Source: Citrobacter tructae
GTDB lineage: Bacteria > Pseudomonadota > Gammaproteobacteria > Enterobacterales > Enterobacteriaceae
Reading direction: 5' to 3'
DNA length: 64,000 nt
NCBI RefSeq assembly: GCF_004684345.1
Contig: NZ_CP038469.1
Location: 3,782,001 to 3,846,000, forward strand
Numbering within the stretch: position 1 is the stretch's first letter; the number at the start of each line of letters is the position of its first letter. A program made the position numbers and the translations under genes. The notes beneath the pieces were generated by a model that saw nothing but the letters and a program-made list of their open reading frames with translations, was not told the origin of the DNA and ran no database searches. Of this stretch, positions 7,888-16,552 are shown in pieces.

Positions 7888-8988
7888 ATGAAGACGTTCC
7901 CCTTGCAAAGCCTGACGCTTACAGAAGCGCAGCAGAAGCAGTTTGCGCTGGTGGATACGCTCTGTCGTCACTTCCCAGGTGCTGATTTTCTGGCTGGCGG
8001 CGATTTGGGACTGGTACCGGGGCTGAACCAGCCCCGGGTAACGCAGCGCGTGGAAAAAGTGTTGGCAGATGTCTTTCATGCCGAGGCGGCGGTTCTGGTT
8101 CAGGGCGCGGGTACCGGGGCTATTCGCGCTGGACTGGCGGCATTGCTTAAACCTGGTCAGAGGTTGTTGGTTCACGATGCGCCTGTTTATCCCACCACGC
8201 AGGTACTTATCGAGCAGATGGGGATCGTGCTGGTCAGGGCTGATTTCAACGATCTTTCGGCGATTAGGCGGGCTATCACAGTGCACCGCCCCGATGCTGC
8301 GCTGGTGCAACATACGCGCCAACAACCACAGGACAGCTATATTTTAGCCGAGGTGCTGGCGGAAATTACACGGTGTGACGTGCCGACGTTAACCGATGAT
8401 AACTACGCGGTGATGAAAGTTGAGCATATTGGCTGTGAATGTGGGGCGACGCTGTCTACCTTTTCCTGTTTTAAACTCTTTGGCCCGGAAGGGGTTGGGG
8501 TAGTTGTTGGTAAGGCGGAAACTATCGCCAGAATTCGTGCGACCCTCTATTCCGGCGGCAGTCAGATTCAGGGTTCACTGGCGCTGGAGGCACTCCGCGG
8601 TCTGGTTTTCGCTCCGGTGATGCATGCGGTGCAGGCTGGCGTTTCTGAGCGCCTGCTGAGTCTGCTTGATAGCGGAGCGATACCCGAGGTGAAAAAAGTG
8701 GTTATCGCCAATGCCCAGTCGAAGGTGCTGATCGTTGAGTTTCACCAGCCAATTGCCGCCAGTGTGCTGGAAGAGGCACATAAGCGCGGCGCGCTACCGT
8801 ATCCGGTAGGGGCGGAGTCGAAATATGAAATCCCGCCGCTGTTTTATCGTCTCTCCGGGACCTTCCGTGAAGCGAATCCGTTACTAGGTGATTACGCGAT
8901 TCGTATTAATCCAAACCGTAGCGGAGAAGAAACCGTGCTGCGTATTTTGCGAGAAAGCGTAAGACAAAGTACGAGTGATAGAGAATGA
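7888..8988 (+). CDS. yhfS: YhfS, PLP-dependent aminotransferase-fold protein
   Basis: 366 residues (E. coli YhfS is about 361). Fold type I PLP enzyme: glycine-rich phosphate-binding region QGAGTGAIRAGL (72-83), aspartate pair at 170-171 in PTLTDDNYAV, and putative Schiff-base lysine K196 in SCFKLFGPEGVG. Related enzymes include cysteine desulfurase-like and Cys/Met metabolism lyases. Last gene of the yhf cluster, preceded by an excellent ribosome binding site (GAGGAGGT) and followed by a strong terminator. The reaction is unknown. Confidence 0.87.
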   Translation: MKTFPLQSLTLTEAQQKQFALVDTLCRHFPGADFLAGGDLGLVPGLNQPRVTQRVEKVLADVFHAEAAVLVQGAGTGAIRAGLAALLKPGQRLLVHDAPVYPTTQVLIEQMGIVLVRADFNDLSAIRRAITVHRPDAALVQHTRQQPQDSYILAEVLAEITRCDVPTLTDDNYAVMKVEHIGCECGATLSTFSCFKLFGPEGVGVVVGKAETIARIRATLYSGGSQIQGSLALEALRGLVFAPVMHAVQAGVSERLLSLLDSGAIPEVKKVVIANAQSKVLIVEFHQPIAASVLEEAHKRGALPYPVGAESKYEIPPLFYRLSGTFREANPLLGDYAIRINPNRSGEETVLRILRESVRQSTSDRE

Positions 8989-9000
8989 TATATCAAATGC

Positions 9001-9028
9001 AAAAAACCGGGAAATTCCCGGTTTTTTT
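9001..9028. terminator. Bidirectional terminator between yhfS and yhfL
   Basis: AACCGGGAA and TTCCCGGTT arms flanked by A- and T-tracts, 12 bases after the yhfS stop and 21 bases beyond the yhfL stop on the other strand. It can serve both converging genes. Confidence 0.88.
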
Positions 9029-9049
9029 GTATCGGCACAATCGATTCTA

Positions 9050-9220
9050 TTATTGATTTGCCGCTGGACCGCAGCCACCAATAATTTTAGAAATTGAAAT
9101 TGCTGGATGGAATAAATAATCGTAGCTACAGTTGTTTTTTGTGTTTTCGATATGACCAGTACATGCAGTCAGCGTTGCCAGAATCCCTGCAATAATGGTG
9201 ATTTTTGCAAATTTAAACAT
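9050..9220 (-). CDS. yhfL: YhfL, small lipoprotein
   Basis: 56-residue protein read on the minus strand from the ATG at 9220. A short signal sequence (MFKFAKITIIAGILATLTAC) carries a lipobox LTAC with the modified Cys at 20. The mature part has two further cysteines (residues 31 and 50) that could form a disulfide. It closely resembles E. coli YhfL (55 residues) as remembered, including the C-terminal motif SISKIIGGCGP. Function unknown; probably an envelope lipoprotein (residue 21 is Thr, not Asp, so outer membrane sorting is expected). Confidence 0.9.
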   Translation of the reverse strand: MFKFAKITIIAGILATLTACTGHIENTKNNCSYDYLFHPAISISKIIGGCGPAANQ

Positions 9221-9504
9221 GTCAAAATCCTTATTAGATATCTATTTTTAAATGGACGAAACCAATTTCTCGAATCCTAAGATATCAACTAATTAAAACT
9301 TTAAGTAGTCCGGATAAAGACATAATAATGTTTGTGTGAATTATATATTCAATGAATTAAAGTTTTATAGAATTAGTCTTGTTCTAATAATTAATGGACA
9401 GATTATTGCGGTGGATATATGGAGTGTGTTAATTTTTATTTTGTATTTATGTTTCTGCACTATAAATAAATGCCCTGAATATCAGGGCATTATCTGGGGC
9501 TCTG
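9221..9504. other. AT-rich gap between yhfL and cysG
   Basis: 284 bases with no supported gene. It holds the upstream region of yhfL and the cysG terminator at 9469-9491. In E. coli the fructoselysine (frl) operon lies on the other side of yhfL, between yhfL and yhfS; here that interval is only 61 bases and no frl remnant is visible. A palindrome TAGATATCTA lies about 15 bases upstream of the yhfL start. Confidence 0.6.
9469..9491 (-). terminator. Terminator of the nirBDC-cysG operon
   Basis: Arms AATGCCCTGA and TCAGGGCATT with a 3-base loop, then an AT-rich run on the minus strand, 14 bases beyond the cysG stop. Confidence 0.75.
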
Positions 9505-10878
9505 TTAATGATTCGAGAACCAGTTCAGCTTATCGCGTAGTCCAACCACGCGACCGACGATAATCAGCGCCGGACTTTCAACCTGTTGGGCCAGTTCACC
9601 GAGTTGCGTCAGTACGCCGTTGACAACGCGCTGTTTCACGGACGTCCCATTTTCTACCAGCGCAACCGGCATGTCTGCTGGCATGCCAAACTCGATCAGC
9701 TTTTGCTGGATGGTGGCCGCCTGATTCAGCCCCATATAGAACACCAGTGTCTGTTTTTCAGCCGCCAGGTTTTCCCAGTCCAGTTCTCCGCCGGTTTTCA
9801 GGTGCCCAGTCACCAGGCGTACGCTCTGGGCGTAATCACGATGGGTCAATGGAATACCTGAATAAGCAGAACAGCCGGAAGCTGCAGTAATGCCTGGCAC
9901 CACAGAGAACGGGATACCTGCATGGCACAGGGTTTCCAGCTCTTCACCCCCGCGTCCAAAGATGAACGGGTCGCCGCCTTTCAGGCGCACCACGCGTTTA
10001 CCCTGTTGCGCTTCGTTCAGCAGGATCTGGTTGATCTCCTCTTGCGGTACGCAGTGATAACCCGCGCGCTTACCCACGAAAATACGGTCTGCATCGCGGC
10101 GCACAAGATTCATGATGTCGTCAGAAACCAGACGGTCATACACCACGACATCGGCCTGCTGGATCTGTTGTAGCCCTTTCAGCGTCAGCAGTCCGGCATC
10201 ACCTGGACCGGCGCCAACCAGTACCACTTCGCCACGATGATCCAGCGGTTCGCTGAGCATCTGCTCAGTGGTTTCTTCTACTGCTTGCCGATCGTTATTT
10301 GCCAGAGACTGCGCCAGACGATCGTTAACGAACAGTTTCTCCCAGAAGCGGCGACGCTCACCCATGCTGGCGAACTGCTTTTTCACCCGGGAACGTAACT
10401 GGCCTGCATACTGCGCGACCTGACCCAGATGCTGAGGCAGCATGGATTCGAGTCTTTCACGTAGCAGACGAGCCAGAACAGGCGAAGTACCGCCAGAGGA
10501 GACCGCCACCATCAGCGGCGAACGGTCAATAATGGAAGGCATGATGAAACTGGCCGCTTTTGGTGCATCGACCACGTTACAGAAGATACGGCGTGACTCA
10601 GCGGCGGTACTGACGCTTTGGTTGACGACATCGTCATCGGTGGCGGCAATAGCCAGCCAGCAGGTGTCGAGCAGAGCTTCATCAAACGGCCCTTCAACCA
10701 GCGTCAGCATGCCTTCATTTGCCCATACGGTGAACTGCGGAATAAACGCCAGCGCATTAACCGTTAAACGGGCGCCCGCTTCCAGCAGTAACCGCGCTTT
10801 GCGTTCTGCGACATCACCACCGCCGACGATCAGGCAGTCGCGGTCACGTAGTTGACAAAATATAGGCAAATGATCCAC
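9505..10878 (-). CDS. cysG: Siroheme synthase, trifunctional
   Basis: 457 residues as in E. coli. The N-terminal half (CysG-B, about 1-215) has the NAD-binding motif IVGGGDVAERKARLLLEAGA and carries out precorrin-2 oxidation and iron insertion. The C-terminal half (CysG-A, about 216-457) is the S-adenosylmethionine-dependent uroporphyrinogen III methyltransferase, with VGAGPGDAGLLTLKG and VRLKGGDPFIFGRG. The siroheme it makes is the prosthetic group of NirB encoded in the same operon, and of sulfite reductase. It follows nirC by 11 bases. Confidence 0.98.
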   Translation of the reverse strand: MDHLPIFCQLRDRDCLIVGGGDVAERKARLLLEAGARLTVNALAFIPQFTVWANEGMLTLVEGPFDEALLDTCWLAIAATDDDVVNQSVSTAAESRRIFCNVVDAPKAASFIMPSIIDRSPLMVAVSSGGTSPVLARLLRERLESMLPQHLGQVAQYAGQLRSRVKKQFASMGERRRFWEKLFVNDRLAQSLANNDRQAVEETTEQMLSEPLDHRGEVVLVGAGPGDAGLLTLKGLQQIQQADVVVYDRLVSDDIMNLVRRDADRIFVGKRAGYHCVPQEEINQILLNEAQQGKRVVRLKGGDPFIFGRGGEELETLCHAGIPFSVVPGITAASGCSAYSGIPLTHRDYAQSVRLVTGHLKTGGELDWENLAAEKQTLVFYMGLNQAATIQQKLIEFGMPADMPVALVENGTSVKQRVVNGVLTQLGELAQQVESPALIIVGRVVGLRDKLNWFSNH

Positions 10879-10889
10879 GACATTACCCC

Positions 10890-11699
10890 TTAATTATTGG
10901 TAGCAGCCTCAGGCTGGTTGATTTTTTGCGGAGCTGGGCGCTCCGATTTTGGCGTAGCATACCAATAACCCAACCCCATGAATACGACACCGGACAAAGT
11001 ATTACCGAGTGTTACCCACAACAGATTGCGACCGATTCCGGTCAGGGTATAGGCATCGCTGTGATGGCCGAACCAGGAAAGGGCAAACAGCGTCATATTG
11101 GCAACGGAGTGCTCATAACCGGAAGCGATAAACGCCAGCAGGCACCACCAGATAGCGAGAAATTTCGCGGCACCTTCGGTACGAATTGCCATCCAGATTG
11201 CCAGGCAAACCAGCCAGTTACACAGCGCGCCTTTAAAGAAAAGTACGCTGGCAGGTGCAGTGGTTTTCGCCAGTGCAACCGTATGTACAATACTGGTATC
11301 GATCGGTAACAAGCTACCGCCACCCCAGCTGTACAGCAGGGCGACGAACACGGAACCAACCAGATTTCCCAGCCAGGTTTGCGGCAAAATTGCCCACATC
11401 TGACCATGGCTGATGGTGCCCGCTTTCACACCGAGCGTCAGGAACATGGTGTGCCCAGTGAACAGTTCCGATCCGGCAATAATTACCAGCGTCAATGCAA
11501 TACCAAAGGTTGCACCCATCACCAGCGGACGCACGGACGGGTCAAGCAGATTACCGAGCGTGAAAATAAGGATGATGCCAAGGCCAACATAGGCCCCTGC
11601 CATAGCGGAGCTGACCCAGAACCCGAGCGGGTTATTAGCCGACAGGCGTGCGATGCGCGCAGCGTTAGCCGCACACTTATTAATAGTGTCTGTGAACAT
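10890..11699 (-). CDS. nirC: Nitrite transporter NirC
   Basis: 269 residues, formate/nitrite transporter (FNT) family, pentameric inner membrane channel for nitrite uptake and export. Six hydrophobic segments are visible, with family signature segments SSAMAGAYVGLGIILIF near the N terminus and GNLVGSVFVALLYSWGG around 110-125, and ASGYEHSVANM near 195. It supplies substrate to NirBD in the cytoplasm. A terminator-like hairpin separates nirD from nirC and may reduce nirC-cysG expression relative to nirBD. Confidence 0.97.
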   Translation of the reverse strand: MFTDTINKCAANAARIARLSANNPLGFWVSSAMAGAYVGLGIILIFTLGNLLDPSVRPLVMGATFGIALTLVIIAGSELFTGHTMFLTLGVKAGTISHGQMWAILPQTWLGNLVGSVFVALLYSWGGGSLLPIDTSIVHTVALAKTTAPASVLFFKGALCNWLVCLAIWMAIRTEGAAKFLAIWWCLLAFIASGYEHSVANMTLFALSWFGHHSDAYTLTGIGRNLLWVTLGNTLSGVVFMGLGYWYATPKSERPAPQKINQPEAATNN

Positions 11700-11854
11700 G
11701 TGTTGATTATCCTTTTCTCACTTAATCCTTTGCTCTGCCTCTTTGTTGGCTGTTCTGGCATTCCCCAGTCACTTTTGAGATTTGCTCAGTTGCCACCGCG
11801 ATGCAGCACAAATGATTTTGTGATAACAATTAAAATGAAAAAAAATTCAAAAAA

Positions 11855-11876
11855 GGGGAGGCGTTGCGCCTCCCAA
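11855..11876 (-). terminator. Attenuating hairpin between nirD and nirC
   Basis: On the minus strand GGGAGGCG and CGCCTCCC arms with a 3-base loop are followed by CCTTTTTT, 8 bases past the nirD stop. It looks like a functional intrinsic terminator within the nir operon, so nirC-cysG may be expressed by readthrough or from their own promoter in the 184-base gap. Confidence 0.7.
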
Positions 11877-11883
11877 AAATGTG

Positions 11884-12210
11884 TTAACCGCGCAGTTGCA
11901 CCGTGCCGTCTTTCACTCGCGCTTCGTAATGTTTCACGGAGAATTGTTCATCTTCCATGCACAAGCCGTCGCTTAAACGAAAGCGCTGTTTTTTCAGCGG
12001 ACTGGCGACCCACAACTCGCCCTGATGCTCAGCAATCAGTCCACGAGAAAGCACGCTGGACTCAAAGAACGGATCGATGTTGCTGATCGCAAACACCTGA
12101 TCGCTGTGATACGGGCGGAAAATAGCAACCTGCTCTGTACCTAACAGGGCGCAGACGCCTGTTGCAGGCAGAATGTCATCGATTTTGCAGATGTTTTTCC
12201 ACTGGCTCAT
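11884..12210 (-). CDS. nirD: Nitrite reductase small subunit
   Basis: 108 residues, Rieske-like fold without the cluster-binding cysteine/histidine pairs. It partners NirB in the cytoplasmic NADH-dependent reduction of nitrite to ammonium. It overlaps the nirB stop by four bases, indicating translational coupling. Length equals E. coli NirD. Confidence 0.96.
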   Translation of the reverse strand: MSQWKNICKIDDILPATGVCALLGTEQVAIFRPYHSDQVFAISNIDPFFESSVLSRGLIAEHQGELWVASPLKKQRFRLSDGLCMEDEQFSVKHYEARVKDGTVQLRG

Positions 12211-14750
12211 GCGTTTTCCTCCACCAGAGTGACCGGGATACGCTCATACGGCGTAGCCGGGCGATGTTGTTCACGTTCAGGCACAACCTGGACATTCGGG
12301 TCGCGTTGTTCGCTATTGATAAAGTGCTTGAAGCGAACCTGTGCAGACGGGGTGTTGACGGTTTCCGTCCACTCGCAGACCACTGCTTCACGCAGACGCG
12401 CCATCTCTTCTTCCAGATGTTCGTTCAGGCCCAATTTGTCGTCAATGATGACGGACTTCAGGTACTCGATACCGCCTTCCAGGTTATCTAACCACGGTGC
12501 GGTACGGGTCAGTTTGTCCGCAGTACGGATGTAGAACATCATAAAGCGGTCAAGGTATTTCATCAGTGTTTCACGGTCGAGATCCGCCGCCAGCAGATCG
12601 GCGTGGCGTGGTTTCATCCCGCCGTTACCGCAAACGTATAGGTTCCAGCCTTTTTCAGTGGCGATGATACCCACGTCTTTACCCTGGGCTTCAGCGCACT
12701 CTCGGGTACAACCAGAGACACCAAACTTCATTTTGTGCGGCGTACGAATGCCCTTGTAGCGGTTTTCCAACTCTACGCCGAAGCCTACGCTGTCGCCGAC
12801 GCCATAACGGCACCAGGTGCTGCCTACGCAGGTTTTTGCCATACGCAGTGCTTTCGCATACGCATGACCGGTTTCGAAGCCCGCTTCAATCAGCTGACGC
12901 CAGATTTCCGGCAGGTCATCTTTTTGCGCGCCGAACAGGCCAATACGCTGAGAGCCGGTAATCTTGGTATACAGGTTGAATTCACGGGCGATACGGCCCA
13001 CGGCAACCAGACCTTCCGGGGTGATTTCACCACCAGCAGAACGTGGAATGACGGAGTAAGTACCGTCTTTCTGGATGTTCGCCAGGAAGTTGTCGTTGGT
13101 ATCCTGTAACGGCGTGTGCTGCGGCTTGAGGATGTATTCATTCCAGCAGGAGGCCAGCAGGGAACCGACGGTCGGTTTACATACTTCACAGCCGTAACCT
13201 TTACCGTGTTTTGCCAGCAGCTCTTCGAAGGTTTTAATGCCTTCCACGCGGATGAGATGGAACAGTTCCTGACGCGAGTACGGGAAGTGATCGCACAGGT
13301 TGTTGTTAACTTCGATGCCCTGTTTCGCCAGTTCCGCGTTCAAAACCTGAGTGACTAGCGGGATACAACCGCCGCAGCCGGTACCGGCTTTGGTTTCGGC
13401 TTTCAGGGCCGCAACGGTGTGGCAGCCTTTGTTGATAGCAGCGACCAGCATGCCTTTGGTGACGTCGAAGCAGGAACAAATTTGCGCGCTGTCCGGCAGT
13501 TTATCCACACCGATGGACGGTTTACCGCTGCCCGCGTGCGCTGGCAGGATCAGTGAATCCGGATTTTCCGGCAGTTCGATGGCGTTCAGTACCAGCTGTA
13601 GCAAGTTGCCGAAATCGCTGGTGTCACCCACCAGAACCGCGCCTAACAGCGTTTTGTTATCTTCGCTGACAATCAGGCGTTTGTAGACTTCTTTGCTTTC
13701 GTCGAGGTAAACGTAGCTACGGGCACCCGGCGTACGCGCATGTGCGTCGCCGATACCGCCAACATCCACACCCAGCAGCTTCAGCTTGGCGCTCAGATCC
13801 GCGCCTTCGAAGGCATTTTCGCTACCGAGAATATGGTCAACAGCGACCTGCGCCATTTTGTATCCCGGCGCAACCAGGCCATACACGCGGTCATTCCAGC
13901 TGGCGCATTCGCCGATGGCGTAGATATCCGGGTCAGAGGTCTGGCAGGCGTCGTTAATCACGATACCGCCGCGCTGCGCCACATCAAGGCCGCACTGGGT
14001 TGCCAGTTTATCGCGCGGGCGAATACCGGTGGAGAAGACAATGAAGTCCACTTCCAGTTCGCTGCCGTCGGCAAAGCGCATGGTTTTACGCGCTTCGTTG
14101 CCTTGCTGGACGATCTCTTTGGTGTTTTTGCTGGTGTGCACACGCACACCCATGCTTTCAATTTTGCGACGTAACTGCTCGCCACCCATATGGTCCAGCT
14201 GTTCAGCCATCAGCATTGGAGCGAATTCAATCACGTGGGTTTCAACGCCTAAGCTTTTCAGGGCACCTGCGGCTTCCAGACCCAGCAGGCCACCACCGAC
14301 AACCGCGCCGCGCTTACTGCGACGAGCGCAAGACTCAATGGCGTTGAGGTCTTCAATGGTACGGTAAACGAAACAGTCCTGGGTTTCCGAACCTTTAATC
14401 GGCGGGATCCACGGGTAGGAACCGGTTGCCATGATCAGCTTATCGTAATAGACCGTACGACCAGCGCTGGAGTGGATCACCTTCTCCTGGCGGTTGATGG
14501 TAATCGCGCGTTCGCCGACTAATACCTTAACGCCGTGCTTCTCGTAGAAGCCTTCACGCACCAGCGACAGCTCTTCAGCGGTGTGGTGAGAGAAGTAAGA
14601 AGACAGGTGTACGCGGTCGTATGCTTTGCGGGGTTCTTCACAGAAGACGGTAATATCAAACTTGTCTGCCTCGGATTTATCAAGAAGATCCTCAATAAAG
14701 CGATGGCCGACCATACCATTACCGATAATAGCGAGTCTGACTTTGCTCAT
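12207..14750 (-). CDS. nirB: NADH-dependent nitrite reductase large subunit
   Basis: 847 residues as in E. coli. Domains in order: FAD/NAD(P)-binding oxidoreductase (about 1-400; LAIIGNGMVGHRFIEDL at the N terminus and GGGLLGLEAAGALKSLG near 150); a BFD-like [2Fe-2S] region with CSCFDVTKGM and CGGCIPL near 425-460; and the siroheme/[4Fe-4S] nitrite/sulfite reductase part, with cluster cysteines in CTRECAEAQGKD and YVCGNGG near 635-680. It reduces nitrite to ammonium with NADH during anaerobic growth. Promoter control by FNR and NarL/NarP is supported by sites upstream. Confidence 0.98.
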   Translation of the reverse strand: MSKVRLAIIGNGMVGHRFIEDLLDKSEADKFDITVFCEEPRKAYDRVHLSSYFSHHTAEELSLVREGFYEKHGVKVLVGERAITINRQEKVIHSSAGRTVYYDKLIMATGSYPWIPPIKGSETQDCFVYRTIEDLNAIESCARRSKRGAVVGGGLLGLEAAGALKSLGVETHVIEFAPMLMAEQLDHMGGEQLRRKIESMGVRVHTSKNTKEIVQQGNEARKTMRFADGSELEVDFIVFSTGIRPRDKLATQCGLDVAQRGGIVINDACQTSDPDIYAIGECASWNDRVYGLVAPGYKMAQVAVDHILGSENAFEGADLSAKLKLLGVDVGGIGDAHARTPGARSYVYLDESKEVYKRLIVSEDNKTLLGAVLVGDTSDFGNLLQLVLNAIELPENPDSLILPAHAGSGKPSIGVDKLPDSAQICSCFDVTKGMLVAAINKGCHTVAALKAETKAGTGCGGCIPLVTQVLNAELAKQGIEVNNNLCDHFPYSRQELFHLIRVEGIKTFEELLAKHGKGYGCEVCKPTVGSLLASCWNEYILKPQHTPLQDTNDNFLANIQKDGTYSVIPRSAGGEITPEGLVAVGRIAREFNLYTKITGSQRIGLFGAQKDDLPEIWRQLIEAGFETGHAYAKALRMAKTCVGSTWCRYGVGDSVGFGVELENRYKGIRTPHKMKFGVSGCTRECAEAQGKDVGIIATEKGWNLYVCGNGGMKPRHADLLAADLDRETLMKYLDRFMMFYIRTADKLTRTAPWLDNLEGGIEYLKSVIIDDKLGLNEHLEEEMARLREAVVCEWTETVNTPSAQVRFKHFINSEQRDPNVQVVPEREQHRPATPYERIPVTLVEENA

Positions 14751-14808
14751 TTTTGCCTCGATTTCTTTTCTATTACTGCCTACCTTAACGATTCAGCAAC
14801 CCCGCTTA

Positions 14809-14822
14809 TTGATACAAATCAA
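14809..14822. promoter_or_regulatory. FNR site of the nirB promoter
   Basis: TTGATACAAATCAA is a perfect match to the FNR consensus TTGAT-N4-ATCAA, about 60 bases upstream of the nirB start. It is placed as in the well-studied E. coli nirB promoter, so oxygen-regulated activation is expected. Confidence 0.93.
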
Positions 14823-14835
14823 TTTCGCCCTTATA

Positions 14836-14851
14836 TACTCCTTAAGAGGTA
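14836..14851. promoter_or_regulatory. NarL/NarP site of the nirB promoter
   Basis: TACTCCTTAAGAGGTA has two heptamers in the 7-2-7 arrangement used by NarL and NarP. It lies just upstream of the FNR site, matching the arrangement known for E. coli nirB. Confidence 0.85.
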
Positions 14852-14984
14852 TATAACTGATTTGTCAGCGTTTTTATAAGTCACGGAATTGACAGGCTTT
14901 TCATGTTTGTACAATTAGCGTACAAATTAAAGGGTTTTAGCGTGTGTAGGCCTACAAACTAAGGGGAAGGAAGGGGAATGATAA

Positions 14985-15018
14985 AATGCCGGATAAGACG
15001 GAGTCGTTATCCGGCATT
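14985..15018. repeat. REP-like palindrome between nirB promoter and tsgA
   Basis: Perfect 12-base arms AATGCCGGATAA and TTATCCGGCATT with a 10-base loop, 5 bases beyond the tsgA stop. The GCCGGAT...ATCCGGC core is that of enterobacterial repetitive extragenic palindromes and recurs in this window near 23436 and, more divergent, near 29009. It may also terminate or stabilise tsgA mRNA. Confidence 0.85.
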
Positions 15019-15023
15019 CAGGT

Positions 15024-16205
15024 TTAATGCGCAGCCGGTGCGTTATGCTGGCGATGACGCGTGACAAACCCAAGGATAAAGCACATCACGAACACCACAG
15101 CATACAGTCCATTAGCGGTTTGTAATGCAGCCAGGGGGCCACTGTGGGCGACGATGGGGCCGGTAACCACAAAGGTCAACATGGTCCCAATGGTGCCGCA
15201 GGTCAGCACAAAGTTAACCAGCTTCGGTGAGGCCACTTTGGTTTGCTGGGAGCCGAGGGTGATAATGGTGGTATAAATTGCGCTGGAGAAGAAGCCCAGT
15301 GTCAGAATAAACCACGGCATATGCTCTGGCGTGCCGGTGATGAACAGATACATAAGCACAGTTGCCAGACCGGCCAGTACAGTCAGAATGCGCTGCAAAT
15401 CAAAGAAGCGCAGGATAAAGCTAAACGCCCACATGCCGACCATGTAAGACATCCAGAAATCGCTGACCAGTTTACCTGCATCGTTCAGGCTCATGCCGAG
15501 GCTTTTGGCGTATTCTGGCACCCAGGAGATAAAACCAAGCTGACCGAGGATGTAGCACAGCGCGGCGATGGACAAAAACAGCACGCCAATGCCCCACTTC
15601 TCTTTCACCACCGGCGTTTCCGGCTGCTGCGCGTGTTTACCCAGCGCCGGGAACTCACAGCCAAAAGTCAGCAGGAAAATGGCGACGTACACCAGACCAA
15701 TACAGGCGTAGACCCAGTACCATTCAATGCTGCGCGCCAGCAGGTACGCCGCAACCATCGGGAAAATCATACCGGCCATGCTGAAGAAGGAGTCGGTAAA
15801 CAGCAGGCGGGAACCGCGCTGGCGACCTTCATACATCTGGGTGACCAGGAAAGTACCAATCGACATGGTGATACCGCTGACGACGCCCAGCACAAACATG
15901 GCGGCAGAGAACAGCGCCAGACTATGGCTGAGCATCAGTCCGGCGACTGCCAGCAGCATCAGGATAAAGCCAAAGCGCAGCTGCGTTTTCAACGGGACAA
16001 TTTCCATCAGCCAGGCATTCAGAAAAATAGAGATCAGAATACCGGCATTCAGGAAGGTGAAAGTGTTACTCATACTGGAAACGGGCAAATGGAAATAGTC
16101 TGCGATGTTTCCCATCACCATCCCGGTGACAATTACCAACGCGCCGGTCAGGGCGTAGGAGAGAAAGCTAATCCATGTGAGCTTGATGCGATTGCTGTTA
16201 GTCAT
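15024..16205 (-). CDS. tsgA: TsgA, major facilitator superfamily protein
   Basis: 393 residues from the ATG at 16205, which gives the E. coli YhfC/TsgA length and N terminus MTNSNRIKLTWISF; a longer reading from 16241 is less likely. About twelve membrane segments. Family: major facilitator, FucP-like branch. Salmonella tsgA was named from a tellurite/selenite growth phenotype; the natural substrate is not known. Divergent from ppiA across a 347-base region that holds CRP-like and CpxR-like sites. Confidence 0.95.
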   Translation of the reverse strand: MTNSNRIKLTWISFLSYALTGALVIVTGMVMGNIADYFHLPVSSMSNTFTFLNAGILISIFLNAWLMEIVPLKTQLRFGFILMLLAVAGLMLSHSLALFSAAMFVLGVVSGITMSIGTFLVTQMYEGRQRGSRLLFTDSFFSMAGMIFPMVAAYLLARSIEWYWVYACIGLVYVAIFLLTFGCEFPALGKHAQQPETPVVKEKWGIGVLFLSIAALCYILGQLGFISWVPEYAKSLGMSLNDAGKLVSDFWMSYMVGMWAFSFILRFFDLQRILTVLAGLATVLMYLFITGTPEHMPWFILTLGFFSSAIYTTIITLGSQQTKVASPKLVNFVLTCGTIGTMLTFVVTGPIVAHSGPLAALQTANGLYAVVFVMCFILGFVTRHRQHNAPAAH

Positions 16206-16395
16206 GACTGGCCTGTATAAGATACACATCGCGTTCTTCACGCTGCCTTCCGGCTTTTGCCGTGAGACATCATGAACACTTTTGTGTATATGGAAGTAAA
16301 GCGCATTGACAGCGCGATGAACGGGCGGATTTTAGGCGTTTTAGTGATGCATTTAAATGTTTATTGATGCGCGCCGTGAATGTTACATTTTTTAA

Positions 16396-16411
16396 TGTGA
16401 TCTAGATCACC
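16396..16411. promoter_or_regulatory. CRP-like site between tsgA and ppiA
   Basis: TGTGA-TCTAGA-TCACC matches the CRP consensus TGTGA-N6-TCACA at nine of ten positions. It lies 157 bases upstream of ppiA and 191 upstream of tsgA; regulation of ppiA by cAMP-CRP is known in E. coli. Confidence 0.75.
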
Positions 16412-16463
16412 AAGATTCATAATGCAGCTACATAGCACGTCGAGTTACATTTGTTTCAGATAC

Positions 16464-16478
16464 GTAAAATTAAGTAAA
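16464..16478 (+). promoter_or_regulatory. CpxR box upstream of ppiA
   Basis: GTAAA-ATTAA-GTAAA is an exact match to the CpxR consensus GTAAA-N5-GTAAA. ppiA is a known member of the Cpx envelope stress regulon in E. coli, so the site is very likely functional. Confidence 0.88.
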
Positions 16479-16552
16479 GGGATGGCCTTGTCATGGAAGG
16501 CTCTTTAGAATCAATTCACTTGCTTCATTTCTGCTCTTGTTAAGGAATTCTC

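Larger units (their letters stand above)
16206..16552. other. Divergent regulatory region tsgA-ppiA
   Basis: 347 bases without a gene. It carries the CRP-like site, the CpxR box and presumably several promoters for both genes. The GGCGGATTTTAGGCGTTTTAG stretch near 16325 shows no clear feature. Confidence 0.7.

Noticed and set aside
9336..9563. Plus-strand open frame of 75 codons in the yhfL-cysG gap
   Set aside because: Overlaps cysG and its terminator, no convincing ribosome binding site, low-complexity AT-rich composition, no recognised similarity.
11379..12086. 235-codon plus-strand frame across nirC-nirD
   Set aside because: Overlaps two well-supported genes on the other strand and includes the intergenic terminator.
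15243..16220. 325-codon plus-strand frame antisense to tsgA
   Set aside because: tsgA is clearly coding on the minus strand; this frame is rich in Gln, His and Lys and lacks a ribosome binding site.
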